In this document: piece after piece, positions 1 through 7,559 of the stretch
How positions within the stretch are numbered: the stretch's first letter is position 1
Layout: each line of letters opens with the position of its first letter
DNA from: Candidatus Limosilactobacillus faecipullorum
GTDB lineage: Bacteria; Bacillota; Bacilli; Lactobacillales; Lactobacillaceae
Length of the DNA: 45,840 nt
Assembly: GCA_019118465.1 (NCBI GenBank)
Contig: DWYX01000030.1
Span: 1-45,840, forward strand
Reading direction: 5' to 3'
The notes under the pieces: model-generated
The model's input: only the letters and a program-made list of their open reading frames with translations
Told to the model about the DNA's origin: nothing
Databases searched by the model: none
Program-made: the position numbers and the translations under genes

Positions 1-3
1 GGA

Positions 4-384
4 TTATGAATCATGTTGGTCTGGTCGTTCAAAAGATGGGAAGAGCCATTTACTTTGGTAAACCTTGAGTTGAGGATGATCGATTTGAAATTCAGCTAGC
101 CACCGCCGGTAAGCTGCTAAATCATTAGTAACTGGCTTTAAGTAAAGGGTGTTTCGCTTTTGCGTTTTCTGATCGATGATAAAGGCGTTCTTTTTTACCC
201 GCCCTTTTTCATCGTAAACATCATCTTTCTTAAGCTTCAGCACATCACTAACCCGAAGCAAGGTCGCTTTGCCAACTTGAAAAATTGTATAGTTCCGTGG
301 TCCATACCGAAAATCATCATGAAGACATTCAAGAACTTGTTTTAGCATTTGACTGTCTTTAATAGGTAACACAATTTGCTGCAT
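4..384 (-). pseudogene. truncated tyrosine recombinase / phage-type integrase
   Basis: The 126-residue product resembles the first half of a tyrosine recombinase catalytic domain. A segment of the type 'GKATLLRVSDVLKLKKDDV' near residue 40 carries the first catalytic Arg, and 'KWLFPS' near residue 112 matches the strand that normally precedes the HxxR box. It then stops at bases 4-6. The HxxR motif and the nucleophilic Tyr are absent, so as written it should not recombine DNA. Intact stand-alone relatives are roughly 180-200 residues. Bases beyond the window could show whether a frameshift continues the reading frame. Three TATATCACCC boxes lie just upstream of its start. The family call is by pattern; the truncation is read directly. 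Confidence 0.7.
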
Positions 385-426
385 TTAGCTCATTTCCTTT
401 AGGTGTAGTTTTTATGATTTACTAAA

Positions 427-512
427 TTATATCACCCATCGTTTTTAGCGTCAAAACAAGGTATTGATATAGAGGCATTTTACGGGTGATATAATATAGT
501 TATATCACCCAT
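427..512. repeat. three TATATCACCC boxes, two forming an inverted repeat
   Basis: TTATATCACCCAT occurs at 427-439 and again at 500-512. The inverse GGGTGATATAA at 484-494 faces the second copy across 5 bases (TATAG). The 484-510 unit is an 11-base perfect inverted repeat. The group lies in the upstream region of the recombinase-like gene on the minus strand. It could be a recombinase core site, an operator or iterons; the sequence does not decide. Confidence 0.8.
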
Positions 513-943
513 TTGGTTACCCTAAAACATCTATTTTTACATATTTTGGTAAATCTGCAATTAACGGCTCTTTAACGATCAAGTACCCATTGGTTGGTTT
601 TAATTTGCAGCTGAGCGCAAATTTGGAAGATTCCGGTAATAATTAACATTCAAAATATTATGTAATTTTAAGATGAAATAAAAAGCTAGCTGCATTACTC
701 CAACCACTAGCATTAATTTCTAATTTATTCCCTTAGTGGTTATTTACTCACTTAATTTTTAAGTGATGTTAGTAAAACGATGCATCAAAGATATCTTTTA
801 ATATATATTTGCATTTTTTGCTTATTAAGTTCTTTAAACCATTGAAAACAAATATATTTTCGTTTAATATGTTAAATATCGAAAATGATGATTTGCGCAA
901 ATCCCTTTTCGTTTACTATCAATTTCTAAGGGAGAATAATCCA
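513..943. other. AT-rich intergenic stretch with two small inverted repeats
   Basis: No gene is recognised. An 8-base inverted repeat AACCACTA/TAGTGGTT lies at 702-709 and 734-741. A second perfect one, TCACTTAA/TTAAGTGA with a 3-base spacer, lies at 748-766, upstream of the following plus-strand gene, and could be an operator or a small hairpin. A reading frame opens at 809, but the better-supported start is at 944. Confidence 0.6.
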
Positions 944-1447
944 ATGCGTCATGAACTTAAAAAAATCGGTAAAGCAGAACGGCACACTTTCACTGGCATC
1001 TTTGAGCGCACCGGTTATAAAACTGCTTATCACCATCTCAATCCGATATATAGTCCAACTTTATTATTAACCGAAATTAGGGATCTTAATGGGAAACTGA
1101 TTGCTGATCATCTCTGGTTTAATTACACAAAAAGTTTTCTAAAACTCGGCCAATTGCTTCGCGGTGACATCATCCAATTTGATGCGCGGGTTGCAAACTA
1201 TACTAAAGGTTATTATCTTTGCCAAACAAATGATTATAAATTAAGTTATCCAACTAAAATTCGCTTACGTCACGCAGTTGAAAGTCCTAGCCGTCAGTCG
1301 ATCCCTGTTGATGATCACTGGGCACTAATTGGTTACATTATGTTGGAAAATATCAAATTTTATCGCGAACAAGGGCGAACAGTTGATTCCTTTTATACGG
1401 ATGCTTTTAAGCAATGGCAAACTAATTCCAATAACAATATTATGTAA
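944..1447 (+). CDS. hypothetical protein, plasmid/phage-type, possible OB-fold
   Basis: This 167-residue protein has no assigned function. The start at 944 is preferred because AAGGGAG ends 9 bases upstream; the frame also opens at 809 but without a ribosome site. The centre reads 'TFTGIFERTGYKTAYHH' then 'ADHLWFNYTKSF', 'LRGDIIQFDARVANYTKGY'. This style is shared with small proteins of Gram-positive plasmids and phages that look like single beta-barrel (OB-like) domains. The OB-fold idea is inference from alternating beta strands and the 'GDIIQFDARV' strand. The last 40 residues look like an accessory tail. Location beside a recombinase relic suggests plasmid or phage origin. It appears intact. 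Confidence 0.55.
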   Translation: MRHELKKIGKAERHTFTGIFERTGYKTAYHHLNPIYSPTLLLTEIRDLNGKLIADHLWFNYTKSFLKLGQLLRGDIIQFDARVANYTKGYYLCQTNDYKLSYPTKIRLRHAVESPSRQSIPVDDHWALIGYIMLENIKFYREQGRTVDSFYTDAFKQWQTNSNNNIM

Positions 1448-1494
1448 ACTGTTGAAGAGAGAAAATAACTCTTACCCTGGGACTACTTCTTCCT

Positions 1495-1677
1495 CTAAAC
1501 AGATAAATTTTCGATTACTGATAAGTCCGCGTTGTTTAAGATTTGGATAGCCCGAGTATCTTGTTGATTAAAATTTAACCATTGTCCATGCTGCCAAGCT
1601 AGTAGAGGTAAGAAGGTCCATGCTGTCCACCCATTTACTTTGCAAAATGGGTGGATATAATTAAGATGATTTAGCAA
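1495..1677 (-). pseudogene. degenerate Fic-family fragment
   Basis: The 60-codon frame reads 'LNYIHPFCKVNGWTAWTFLPLLAWQHG', a recognisable but damaged version of the Fic signature HPFx(D/E)GNGRxxR. The acidic residue, one Gly and both Arg are replaced (HPF-CKV-NGW-TAW). The catalytic His survives. The N-terminal half is absent: an in-frame TAG precedes the fragment. Fic enzymes transfer AMP or other nucleotide moieties and often act as toxins; this copy should be inactive. The assignment rests on the motif spacing and the flanking 'LNYIHPF'. Confidence 0.6.
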
Positions 1678-1738
1678 CTAGGAGTATTGATGTTTATTTG
1701 GCTTTTGGATTGATTGAGGTTAATAAACTATTGATCGG

Positions 1739-1989
1739 TTAGACGGCCTCGCTTTGGATATCAATTGGAATCTTACCCTTGAAGTTTCCACTCATCGGTT
1801 TAACCAGTTTTGTATGGTCAAGTTCGCAGTCTTCCAAATAAACGTCTATAATAAGTTCAAACTCTACTCTTAAATTGGAGAGCGAACTAGCTGCGTACGT
1901 TTCAGAAAATTCTAAACTTTTCCACTTAATTGGTTACCAAAAGTTGCTACCGTTCCGTGATAGCCTTTATACTCAAGAAATTGTTCCAC
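1739..1989 (-). pseudogene. HicB-type antitoxin relic (COG4226-like), frameshifted
   Basis: Read from a GTG at 1989-1987 (preceded by AGGTGA) the frame gives 'LEYKGYHGTVATFGNQLSGKV' split over the typical N-terminal strand pair, then TAG near base 1924. Restoring one base at this point continues as 'LEFSETYAAS...', 'VEFELIIDVYLEDCE', 'KPMSGNFKGKIPIDIQ', the typical order of a HicB-like antitoxin: partially degraded RNase H-like fold, then the SG-F--RI hinge. It ends before the C-terminal DNA-binding helices. So it is a one-base deletion plus a 3' truncation. A possible HicA trace lies upstream around 2070-2140, too weak to call. Confidence 0.55.
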
Positions 1990-2222
1990 TATTTCACCTA
2001 ACTCATAAAAATTAGTGACTAAATCGTATAATTAAATAATCGATATACAATAACAGAATAGTAATTATCCGTAAATTACTACCTTCTTTTGTGGGACCCG
2101 TATCTACTTTCTCTTGGTCCTTTTATAGCATTTTTGAAATCATTTAGCTAGATCTTCACATTCTGATCATCTTTATTGACTAAAATTATAAGTCAAATAC
2201 TAATCGGGGGGGAGGAAGAATT

Positions 2223-2738
2223 ATGACAAGTTGGATTCCGTTACTGTTATTAGAAACGATTACTTTCATTTTAGGTCATTTTCTCCTAAATGGAATTCGG
2301 TGGCAATTTATGCAACGACTTGTATTGACTGGCTTTTGGCTTTACTTGATGGTTCTCTTCTTCCTATGTTTCCGGCCAAGTTTTGGGGACCCATTCTTAA
2401 TTTTCCGGTCATTCCATAACGTACCAGTTAATATCCGACCAACGTTAAACTTTCGGATCGATACATTAGAAAATATCATGCTAACCATACCAGCAGGTGC
2501 CTTCTTTGCCTTGATTCTCCAACGACTTAATCTTGTTGAAGCCGGGCTATTATCTATGATCCCAGGCATTCTTATTGAAAGTGGTCAATTTATGGCTGAT
2601 TACTTCTTTCAAATTGAACGAATTGTGGACATTAATGATATTCTTACTAACTGGCTTGGTTGCATGATCGGTTTCTTTATTGTCAGTTCAATTATTTGGA
2701 TGAATCCCAAACCATGGCAACGATTGGCTATTAACTAA
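2223..2738 (+). CDS. VanZ-like family membrane protein
   Basis: The product is a 171-residue membrane protein. About four or five hydrophobic segments are visible (roughly residues 5-22, 30-50, 82-102, 105-125, 143-160). The VanZ-like signature is present: 'ENIMLTIPAGAFF', then 'GILIESGQF' and 'RIVDINDILTNWLGCMIGF', where Glu-Gln and Asp-Asn are family-typical. VanZ of enterococci gives low-level teicoplanin resistance; the role of chromosomal relatives is unknown, so no resistance is claimed. GGAGGAAG lies directly upstream, and a terminator follows. It is the only intact plus-strand gene in the first 34 kb apart from the hypothetical at 944. Confidence 0.85.
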   Translation: MTSWIPLLLLETITFILGHFLLNGIRWQFMQRLVLTGFWLYLMVLFFLCFRPSFGDPFLIFRSFHNVPVNIRPTLNFRIDTLENIMLTIPAGAFFALILQRLNLVEAGLLSMIPGILIESGQFMADYFFQIERIVDINDILTNWLGCMIGFFIVSSIIWMNPKPWQRLAIN

Positions 2739-2745
2739 TTCCAGG

Positions 2746-2777
2746 ATCACCTGTATTTTAATGCAGGTGATTTTTTA
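2746..2777 (+). terminator. rho-independent terminator of the vanZ-like gene
   Basis: ATCACCTG (2746-2753) pairs with CAGGTGAT (2764-2771) across a 10-base loop, and a run of T follows. Confidence 0.85.
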
Positions 2778-2887
2778 TTTACTTTTAAAAGATTATGTAA
2801 AGCATGAAAATAAACTCGAATTTCTCTCAACCCATAACTTGATCAACTTTTCTAAAAGGCCTCCTTGAATCCGACCGGCCTTTAAAT

Positions 2888-3140
2888 CTAAGTATTGTCT
2901 CGGTAGATTGCACGCCCCTTCATAAATTTTAAAACGGTCTGAATACTTGTAGTAATCAGTGCGGGCGGATGCCCCTGTTGGAAACCAATAATCTTTCCTT
3001 TCATATCACTGAAAGAATTAATCCCAGAATCTTTTCTAACCACAAACGCTTGTTTCTTTGTCTTGGCTAAAGTTGTTCCAAATAACATCAATTGTTCCGT
3101 TTCGTAGTTTGGTTTCTTTCATCGCTTAGTCGATTGAGCG
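2888..3140 (-). pseudogene. relic of a polar amino-acid ABC transporter binding protein
   Basis: Two frames carry pieces of one family. Around 3070-3125 the frame 'LRNGTIDVIWNNFS' matches the segment usually seen as 'L-xG-IDxIWNGYS'. A second frame (2888-3091) continues with 'KKQAFVVRKDSGINSFSDMKGKIIGFQQG', the hinge-entry motif of solute-binding protein family 3, then diverges and stops. The join lacks the usual 'TPER...F..PYL' stretch, so there is both a frame change and an internal deletion. Signal peptide and C-terminal lobe are missing. A non-functional fragment with no transporter partners nearby. Confidence 0.65.
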
Positions 3141-3446
3141 GTATTGTTCATGTCCTCCTGGCTCACAAGGTGCTGATATCTAGTCGATCAGTAAGCGGCT
3201 TGGGCACACCACCACGTCCATCACGATGGATGTGTATAGTTATCTTATTGATGTGCGGAAAAAGCTGAGGATCAAAAAATAGTTGATACATTGTGTGATT
3301 TGACCACGTCATAAGTGTCCTAAAAGTGTCCCAGGCTTCTGTTTTTCTGCATAAACATTTAAATTTAATTCTTTAAACAAAAATCCCGTGGGGCAATCAC
3401 ACCTCACGGGATTACTTTTATATCATCGTTTCAAGTCGTTTTGTTT
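3141..3446. other. intergenic stretch with an unassigned open frame
   Basis: Between the binding-protein relic and ribB the minus strand stays open from about 3374 to the stop at 3163-3165. It contains 'NHTMYQLFFDPQLFPHINKI' followed by 'HRDGRGGVPKPLTDRLDIS'. No start codon with a ribosome site was found, and I do not recognise the family. It may be the 3' part of a lost mobile-element or phage gene. The ribB terminator also lies in this stretch. Confidence 0.4.
3375..3413 (-). terminator. rho-independent terminator of ribB
   Basis: AATCCCGTG (3382-3390) pairs with CACGGGATT (3405-3413). Read on the minus strand the stem is followed by TTTTTG. Confidence 0.85.
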
Positions 3447-4106
3447 TTAATTCTTCTTTTGCATATTTTCAGCCATATCGATGCCGTTTTCGTCCATGTA
3501 ATCAAGGATTTGTTGAATTGTGATGTATGGGACATCTAAACGTTCTGCAACTTTAAAAAGATCATCCCGGCGTGCCATTTTACCGTCTTCTTTCAAGACT
3601 TCAATAATCACAGCAACTGGTTCGGTCCCTGCTAAATATGCAAGGTCAACAGAAGCTTCGGTATGGCCAATCCGCTTTCGGAGTCCACCATCCTGAGCAT
3701 AAAGCGGTTGGATGTGGCCTGGGTGGTTAAAATCACTGGCCTTAGCTTCTGGATCAGCGATGTGTTGAATAGTGGCCGCCCGATCAAAAGCGGAAACCCC
3801 AGTCGTAACGCCAGTTGCTTCAAGGGTTCCATCGCAGGTTGTCATAAATGGTGTGCCGTTTGGATCAGTGCTGTTTTCGACCATCTTGGTAAAACCAAGT
3901 TGGTTTGCGCGTTCAATCGTCAATGGGACACACATTAAGCCGTTCGCCTCTTTCAACATTTGGTAAACCACTTCTGGTTTAATCTTGTCGGCCAATGCCA
4001 CTAAATCACCTTCGTTTTCACGATCTTCGTTATCAGAAAGAATAATAAATCCACCGTTAGCTAATGTTTCTAATGCTTCTTCAACCGTGTTAAACTTGCT
4101 TGACAT
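3447..4106 (-). CDS. ribB: 3,4-dihydroxy-2-butanone 4-phosphate synthase
   Basis: RibB converts ribulose 5-phosphate into formate and the four-carbon unit of riboflavin. The 219-residue length fits a stand-alone RibB. Family motifs are present: 'DNEDRENEGDL' near residue 28 (acidic loop binding metal and substrate), 'MCVPL', 'GVTTGVSAFDRAATI' and 'GHTEASVDLA'. The start at 4106 is preferred over the longer frame to 4154 because AAAGGAC lies just upstream and the N-terminus matches the family. No ribA, ribE, ribH or ribD lies nearby, and no FMN riboswitch was recognised upstream. It therefore stands as a single-gene transcript with its own terminator. Catalytic motifs look intact. Confidence 0.93.
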   Translation of the reverse strand: MSSKFNTVEEALETLANGGFIILSDNEDRENEGDLVALADKIKPEVVYQMLKEANGLMCVPLTIERANQLGFTKMVENSTDPNGTPFMTTCDGTLEATGVTTGVSAFDRAATIQHIADPEAKASDFNHPGHIQPLYAQDGGLRKRIGHTEASVDLAYLAGTEPVAVIIEVLKEDGKMARRDDLFKVAERLDVPYITIQQILDYMDENGIDMAENMQKKN

Positions 4107-4410
4107 GTTAAAGTCCTTTCTCTCTTTACAGGTAATGACAACAACGATTTGCAAATCATGATGCTAGTATACGGAATTCTTTGATATTTGTAAATAAAAC
4201 ACCAGGTATAGTTCGTGAAATGGTTGAAATTTGATATAAATATAATTAATTATTCGGGTATAATAGGGTACCGTTTTCAGACTTTAACATCTATTGTTCG
4301 TTTCTCATCGATTGACAGATTAAAGCTTCGCCCATTAATTAACGTTCGCCTTTAGATCTGCTTCAACACTCCATCCCCATCGTCTTTATTTCCGGGCTTG
4401 CATAATGTAA
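4107..4410. other. AT-rich intergenic region upstream of ribB
   Basis: It holds A/T-rich promoter-like sequence around 4225-4270 (several TATAAT-like hexamers on both strands) and no recognisable gene. No FMN-riboswitch core was seen. Minus-strand frames around 4281-4400 are interrupted and unassigned. Confidence 0.5.
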
Positions 4411-5004
4411 CTAATCTTTCCCATCATAAATTAATTCAGCGACTTCTTCTTGCTTTCCACTGGTGTAAGAAGTCTTGTAAATTGTAAGGATCCCTTCTTG
4501 CATAGAACAACCATCAAAATTGATCTTAGTTGGGCCTGGCTCTACCGCCTTCATGCAAATACCAAAAGTTTTAACTTCTTCGCTGACTAATTCCGTAAAA
4601 GTTTCAACTGCAAATTTTGTTACAGTGTCCATTGAAAGCACCGCAAATGGCACTAGTGCCACTAATGAAGAAAGATTAATAATCGTTTCTTGCCGTCGTT
4701 CCCGCATCACTAGTAACCATTCCCGAGTAACATCCGTTAAACCAAGTAAGCCATAGCTAGCGGCATTGATAATTATATTCACCGGGCCATGATCCGGGAT
4801 AATCTCGTTGACAACGTATTGGATTTGCGGATAATCGGTCACATGTAGTTGGTAGGTTGTTACATTATCAAATTCGTCAAAGTCGTGAAATTTCTCTGGG
4901 GGATGCATCGTAGTCTAGATTTGCCAGTCCCTTTGAGCAAACGATTTAGCAGTTGCCTTACCAATTTCTGAACGTTCTCCTGTGATAAACATTGATTTGG
5001 ACAT
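4411..5004 (-). pseudogene. broken short-chain dehydrogenase/reductase (SDR)
   Basis: A clear start at 5004 with AGGAGG upstream encodes 'MSKSMFITGERSEIGKATAKSF', a Rossmann entry with a damaged TGxxxGIG motif. An in-frame TAG follows after about 30 codons, then the frame continues as 'MHPPEKFHDFDEF...', 'INAASYGLLGLTDVT', 'MRERRQETIINLSS', 'TKFAVETFTE'. About 25 residues are missing between 'LTDVT' and 'MRERR'. The NNAG motif reads INAA, and the catalytic YxxxK has lost its Tyr (MDTVTK). Nonsense mutation, deletion and loss of the catalytic Tyr all say non-functional. Relatives are AKR-like or retinol-type SDRs of about 280 residues. Confidence 0.8.
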
Positions 5005-5097
5005 TGTTTTTTCCTCCTCATCGTTGAATCACTTTCACCTTACAATTTGGAATTAATTCAAAGTCAAGCTCTTGTTTACACAAGCAAAACTTTTATC

Positions 5098-5135
5098 TGA
5101 AAAAACAAAAGCTAGGAAGAATCCAACTTCCCAGC
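5098..5135 (-). terminator. rho-independent terminator, minus strand
   Basis: On the minus strand GCTGGGAAG pairs with CTTCCTAGC (5111-5119 with 5127-5135, one G-U pair), then TTTTGTTTTTT. It lies downstream of the small gene that ends at 5244. Confidence 0.75.
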
Positions 5136-5243
5136 CCGCGCTGAATGATTTTGAATTGGTGTTTGGTATCGAAGAGACTAGGACCTCTTCTAGTCATGTG
5201 ATAACATCCTTAAGCGAAAAAAGTGAATAATTCGCCTTTTGAT

Positions 5244-5600
5244 TTAAGACTTATCGTTTTTATACAGCTGAAAACGTTTAATTGCTTGGGCCATACCATT
5301 AAAATACTGATGGTCAACTTGATCCCAGTGTTTTGCTTGAATTGGGTCAATACTTTCAATTGATAAAATCAGCCAAGATTCTAAAATGGATAGCGCTTCT
5401 TGGCGTTCCACATGATTCATTTGAAGTTGGATAAACTCATCGTCTAAGTAGACCTTATGGATTCCTCCACTTGGAGCCGGAAAATCGACCCGAAAGACAT
5501 GTTCTTCTTGATAAAAATTTGCTGGAATGCCATAACGATCACAAAAACGTTCAATCCAGTACTTTGAAGCGCCGTAAATATCATCATCTGACCAAGTCAT
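5244..5600 (-). CDS. hypothetical protein, 118 residues
   Basis: No family was recognised. The start at 5600 is preferred because ATGAGG precedes it at suitable distance; longer forms to 5639 are possible. The protein is soluble, acidic-aromatic, with 'WSDDDIYGASKYWIERFCDRYGIP' at the N-terminus, a beta-rich centre ('EHVFRVDFPAPSGGIHKVYLDDEF') and a helical C-terminal half. Neither signal peptide nor membrane segment is visible. It is a single-gene unit between terminators at 5098-5135 and 5646-5677, suggesting independent expression. The frame is clean, unlike its neighbours. Confidence 0.7.
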   Translation of the reverse strand: MTWSDDDIYGASKYWIERFCDRYGIPANFYQEEHVFRVDFPAPSGGIHKVYLDDEFIQLQMNHVERQEALSILESWLILSIESIDPIQAKHWDQVDHQYFNGMAQAIKRFQLYKNDKS

Positions 5601-5645
5601 CTTGAATAACCTCATATTTTTTGATTTTGTGATTAGCATACCACA

Positions 5646-5677
5646 AAAGCCCAGGCAACCTAAACTACCTGGGCTTT
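5646..5677. terminator. bidirectional terminator hairpin
   Basis: AAAGCCCAGG (5646-5655) pairs perfectly with CCTGGGCTTT (5668-5677). Confidence 0.75.
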
Positions 5678-5824
5678 GTTCTATAAAGAATCCAAATTAT
5701 TTCTATAGCCAGCCTGAGAGTGAGAAAGGCTAGCTACAACTATATTGTAGCAACCTCTTCAGCGAAGAACAAATAAAACGTTTTCAAGTTTTGAAATCAT
5801 TTTAACTTTTTTCTTCTAAATAAA

Positions 5825-5873
5825 CAAAAACATCTGGTAAATTTGAAGTTGAAGTGCTTCAATTTTACCAGAT
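5825..5873 (-). terminator. terminator of the Xre/TPR regulator gene
   Basis: ATCTGGTAAA (5832-5841) pairs with TTTACCAGAT (5864-5873), extended by TTGAAG/CTTCAA near the loop. On the minus strand GTTTTTG follows. Confidence 0.85.
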
Positions 5874-5881
5874 ATTTTCGT

Positions 5882-6757
5882 TTACTTTAAACGTTGTCGC
5901 AAAGCTAAGATCTGTACCTGAACTGTTTGATTTTGATTTAGGCGAGCAAAAGCTAAAGCATCGTTTAGACAAGCATCAACTTGCTCCTCTGGTGCTACTT
6001 GTTCCAGGAGGTTCTTTGCTTGTAACAACTTTAAGCGCGGCAAGAAGTAAGTGACATGCTTTACCGAACAGATATCAAGCGCCATGCCAATCAAGTCATT
6101 GCTAGCGATTAGCTCCTTAACTAATGAATGATACTCAGCTAAATAGTAAAGAAGTGTTAGTGTCTGGAAATAATGACTCCCCTTTAACCCCGGATTACCT
6201 AACTGATCATTCAAATAAGCCGTAACTTTATCAAAGAAAAAGGCAGCTTGAGTCAGGTTTTCCTTACGAACGTATAAAATTCCCTTTCCTAAGTATGCGA
6301 GCTGCGAATAAATGGTCAAACGCCGTTCATCTAGTTCATCCAAAATATGCGTAAAGGAAAATATTACCTTTTCCGTTGGTTGATTAGTTAATACCCCAAC
6401 CATCCCTTCAAGGTAATAGTAATGCATTCGTTCTTCCGGTATTTCGATACTAGCAGGATTAACTTTAGCCAATAACTCAGTTGCTCGTTTAAAATTCTCA
6501 ACCATTAGATTTTCTTCAATTAGTCCCAATAAATCTCTGAGATATCGAATTGAAGATGGATCGGCAGTATTCAAATCATCAATGCTAAAGCCAAGACGAG
6601 CACATAATTTACTCAAAATAGCCAAAGAGGGGGTCTGCAACCCATTTTCAAACTTACTTAAAGTTGATTGAGTGCAGATCCCCTTACTTAGCATGATTTG
6701 TGAATAACCGAGTTGTTTACGACGCTCGATAAAACGTTCAATATCCAACACATTCAC
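5882..6757 (-). CDS. Xre-family transcriptional regulator with TPR-like C-terminal domain
   Basis: The 291-residue protein has an N-terminal HTH (residues about 7-60: 'RRKQLGYSQIMLS', 'STLSKFENGLQTPSLAILSKLC') and a long all-helical C-terminal part typical of Rgg/GadR/PlcR-like regulators, in which TPR-type helices often bind a peptide. No short peptide gene was identified next to it, so the ligand is unknown. AGGAG lies only 3 bases before the first ATG; the GTG two codons later would have better spacing, so the start may be 6751. It is 14 bases downstream of the SufT-like gene and may share its promoter. A strong terminator follows. Confidence 0.85.
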   Translation of the reverse strand: MNVLDIERFIERRKQLGYSQIMLSKGICTQSTLSKFENGLQTPSLAILSKLCARLGFSIDDLNTADPSSIRYLRDLLGLIEENLMVENFKRATELLAKVNPASIEIPEERMHYYYLEGMVGVLTNQPTEKVIFSFTHILDELDERRLTIYSQLAYLGKGILYVRKENLTQAAFFFDKVTAYLNDQLGNPGLKGSHYFQTLTLLYYLAEYHSLVKELIASNDLIGMALDICSVKHVTYFLPRLKLLQAKNLLEQVAPEEQVDACLNDALAFARLNQNQTVQVQILALRQRLK

Positions 6758-6771
6758 TCCTCAGCCTGTGA

Positions 6772-7110
6772 TTAACCGTGAATCCCCAAAGCAATTTTAG
6801 CAAACCGACTCATTTTAGACATATCCCAAGCCGGTTCCCAAACTAGGTTAATATCACATTCTTTAACCCCATCTACAGAAAGAACCGCCCGGTTAATTTC
6901 CGTATTTAACAGGTCTCCAAGCGGGCACCCCATTGTCGTTAAAGTCATGGTAACAGTACACTTTCCGGCTTTGTCAACCACCACATCGTAAATCAGACCT
7001 AGGTTAACCAGGTCAATCCCGAGTTCTGGGTCGATAACTTCTTCAAGCGCACTCATCACTTGGCTTTCAATTTCTGAAAATGGCGCACCAGTATTTTCAT
7101 CTGTTGCCAT
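6772..7110 (-). CDS. SufT-like / MIP18-family (DUF59) iron-sulfur assembly factor
   Basis: This 112-residue protein is a single DUF59 domain. Signature segments are 'EEVIDPELGIDLVNLGLIY' near residue 23 and 'TLTTMGCPLGDLL' near residue 60, the latter with the conserved Cys, followed by 'NLVWEPAWDMSKM'. Relatives (SufT, PaaD-like) help mature Fe-S proteins. In this window likely clients include LutA, LutB and LipA, but that link is inference. AGGAGG lies upstream of the ATG. The downstream neighbour is the Xre/TPR regulator. The protein appears intact. Confidence 0.9.
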   Translation of the reverse strand: MATDENTGAPFSEIESQVMSALEEVIDPELGIDLVNLGLIYDVVVDKAGKCTVTMTLTTMGCPLGDLLNTEINRAVLSVDGVKECDINLVWEPAWDMSKMSRFAKIALGIHG

Positions 7111-7206
7111 GTGGTTTCCTCCTTGTAGAACAGGATTAAATCAAAAACGATTTACTAACTAAGACAATTATAAGACGATTTTAGATCGCTGAATACCCTT
7201 AAGCTG

Positions 7207-7470
7207 AATTTATTTCACAATCCAGAAGTCACACTTAATGAAGCGCTTCAATTAAACGGACTGGCCACGCAACTTGCGGCAAGTAACGATCAAATTGGTA
7301 ACCAGCTTAAAGTTGATTCAAATCAACGCGCACCGCTTCCTAAAATAACCTCCTTAGTTGAGAATTTCCACGCCAGTACTCCTGAAAAAGCAGAATTTTG
7401 GTTTGAACTCCATCAGGAACGCTTCATCCATATTGAATGCTATGCTTTACATGATGCAACTGGTAAATAA
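7207..7470 (+). pseudogene. PAS-domain protein fragment (DUF438-like)
   Basis: One plus-strand frame reads 'NPEVTLNEALQLNGLATQL', then 'EKAEFWFELHQERFIHIECY', 'ALHDATGK' and stops. The 'AEFW-----RFIHI-Y-A--D--G' pattern is that of the C-terminal PAS domain of DUF438-type sensor proteins. There is no start codon or ribosome site, and the usual helical N-terminal half is gone. A 3' relic; assignment by pattern only. Confidence 0.5.
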
Positions 7471-7559
7471 CAGTTAGTCAAGGCTTAACTAACTTACGAT
7501 GACTCAAAGGTGAAAAACAACTTTAATTTTAATTTGGAAGGATCGATTGTAGTTTATAT

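Noticed and set aside
160-345. Plus-strand open frames opposite the recombinase and other shadows across the window
   Set aside because: No ribosome site, no recognisable family, and fully antisense to better-supported genes.
2060-2150. HicA toxin upstream of the HicB relic
   Set aside because: Only short HicA-like stretches (such as GPTKEGS) in frames with stops; too weak to annotate.
2223-2738. VanZ-like gene as glycopeptide resistance
   Set aside because: Chromosomal VanZ-like proteins are common with unknown role; no van cluster is present.
4107-4300. FMN riboswitch before ribB
   Set aside because: The conserved AGGGGC and related core elements were not found.
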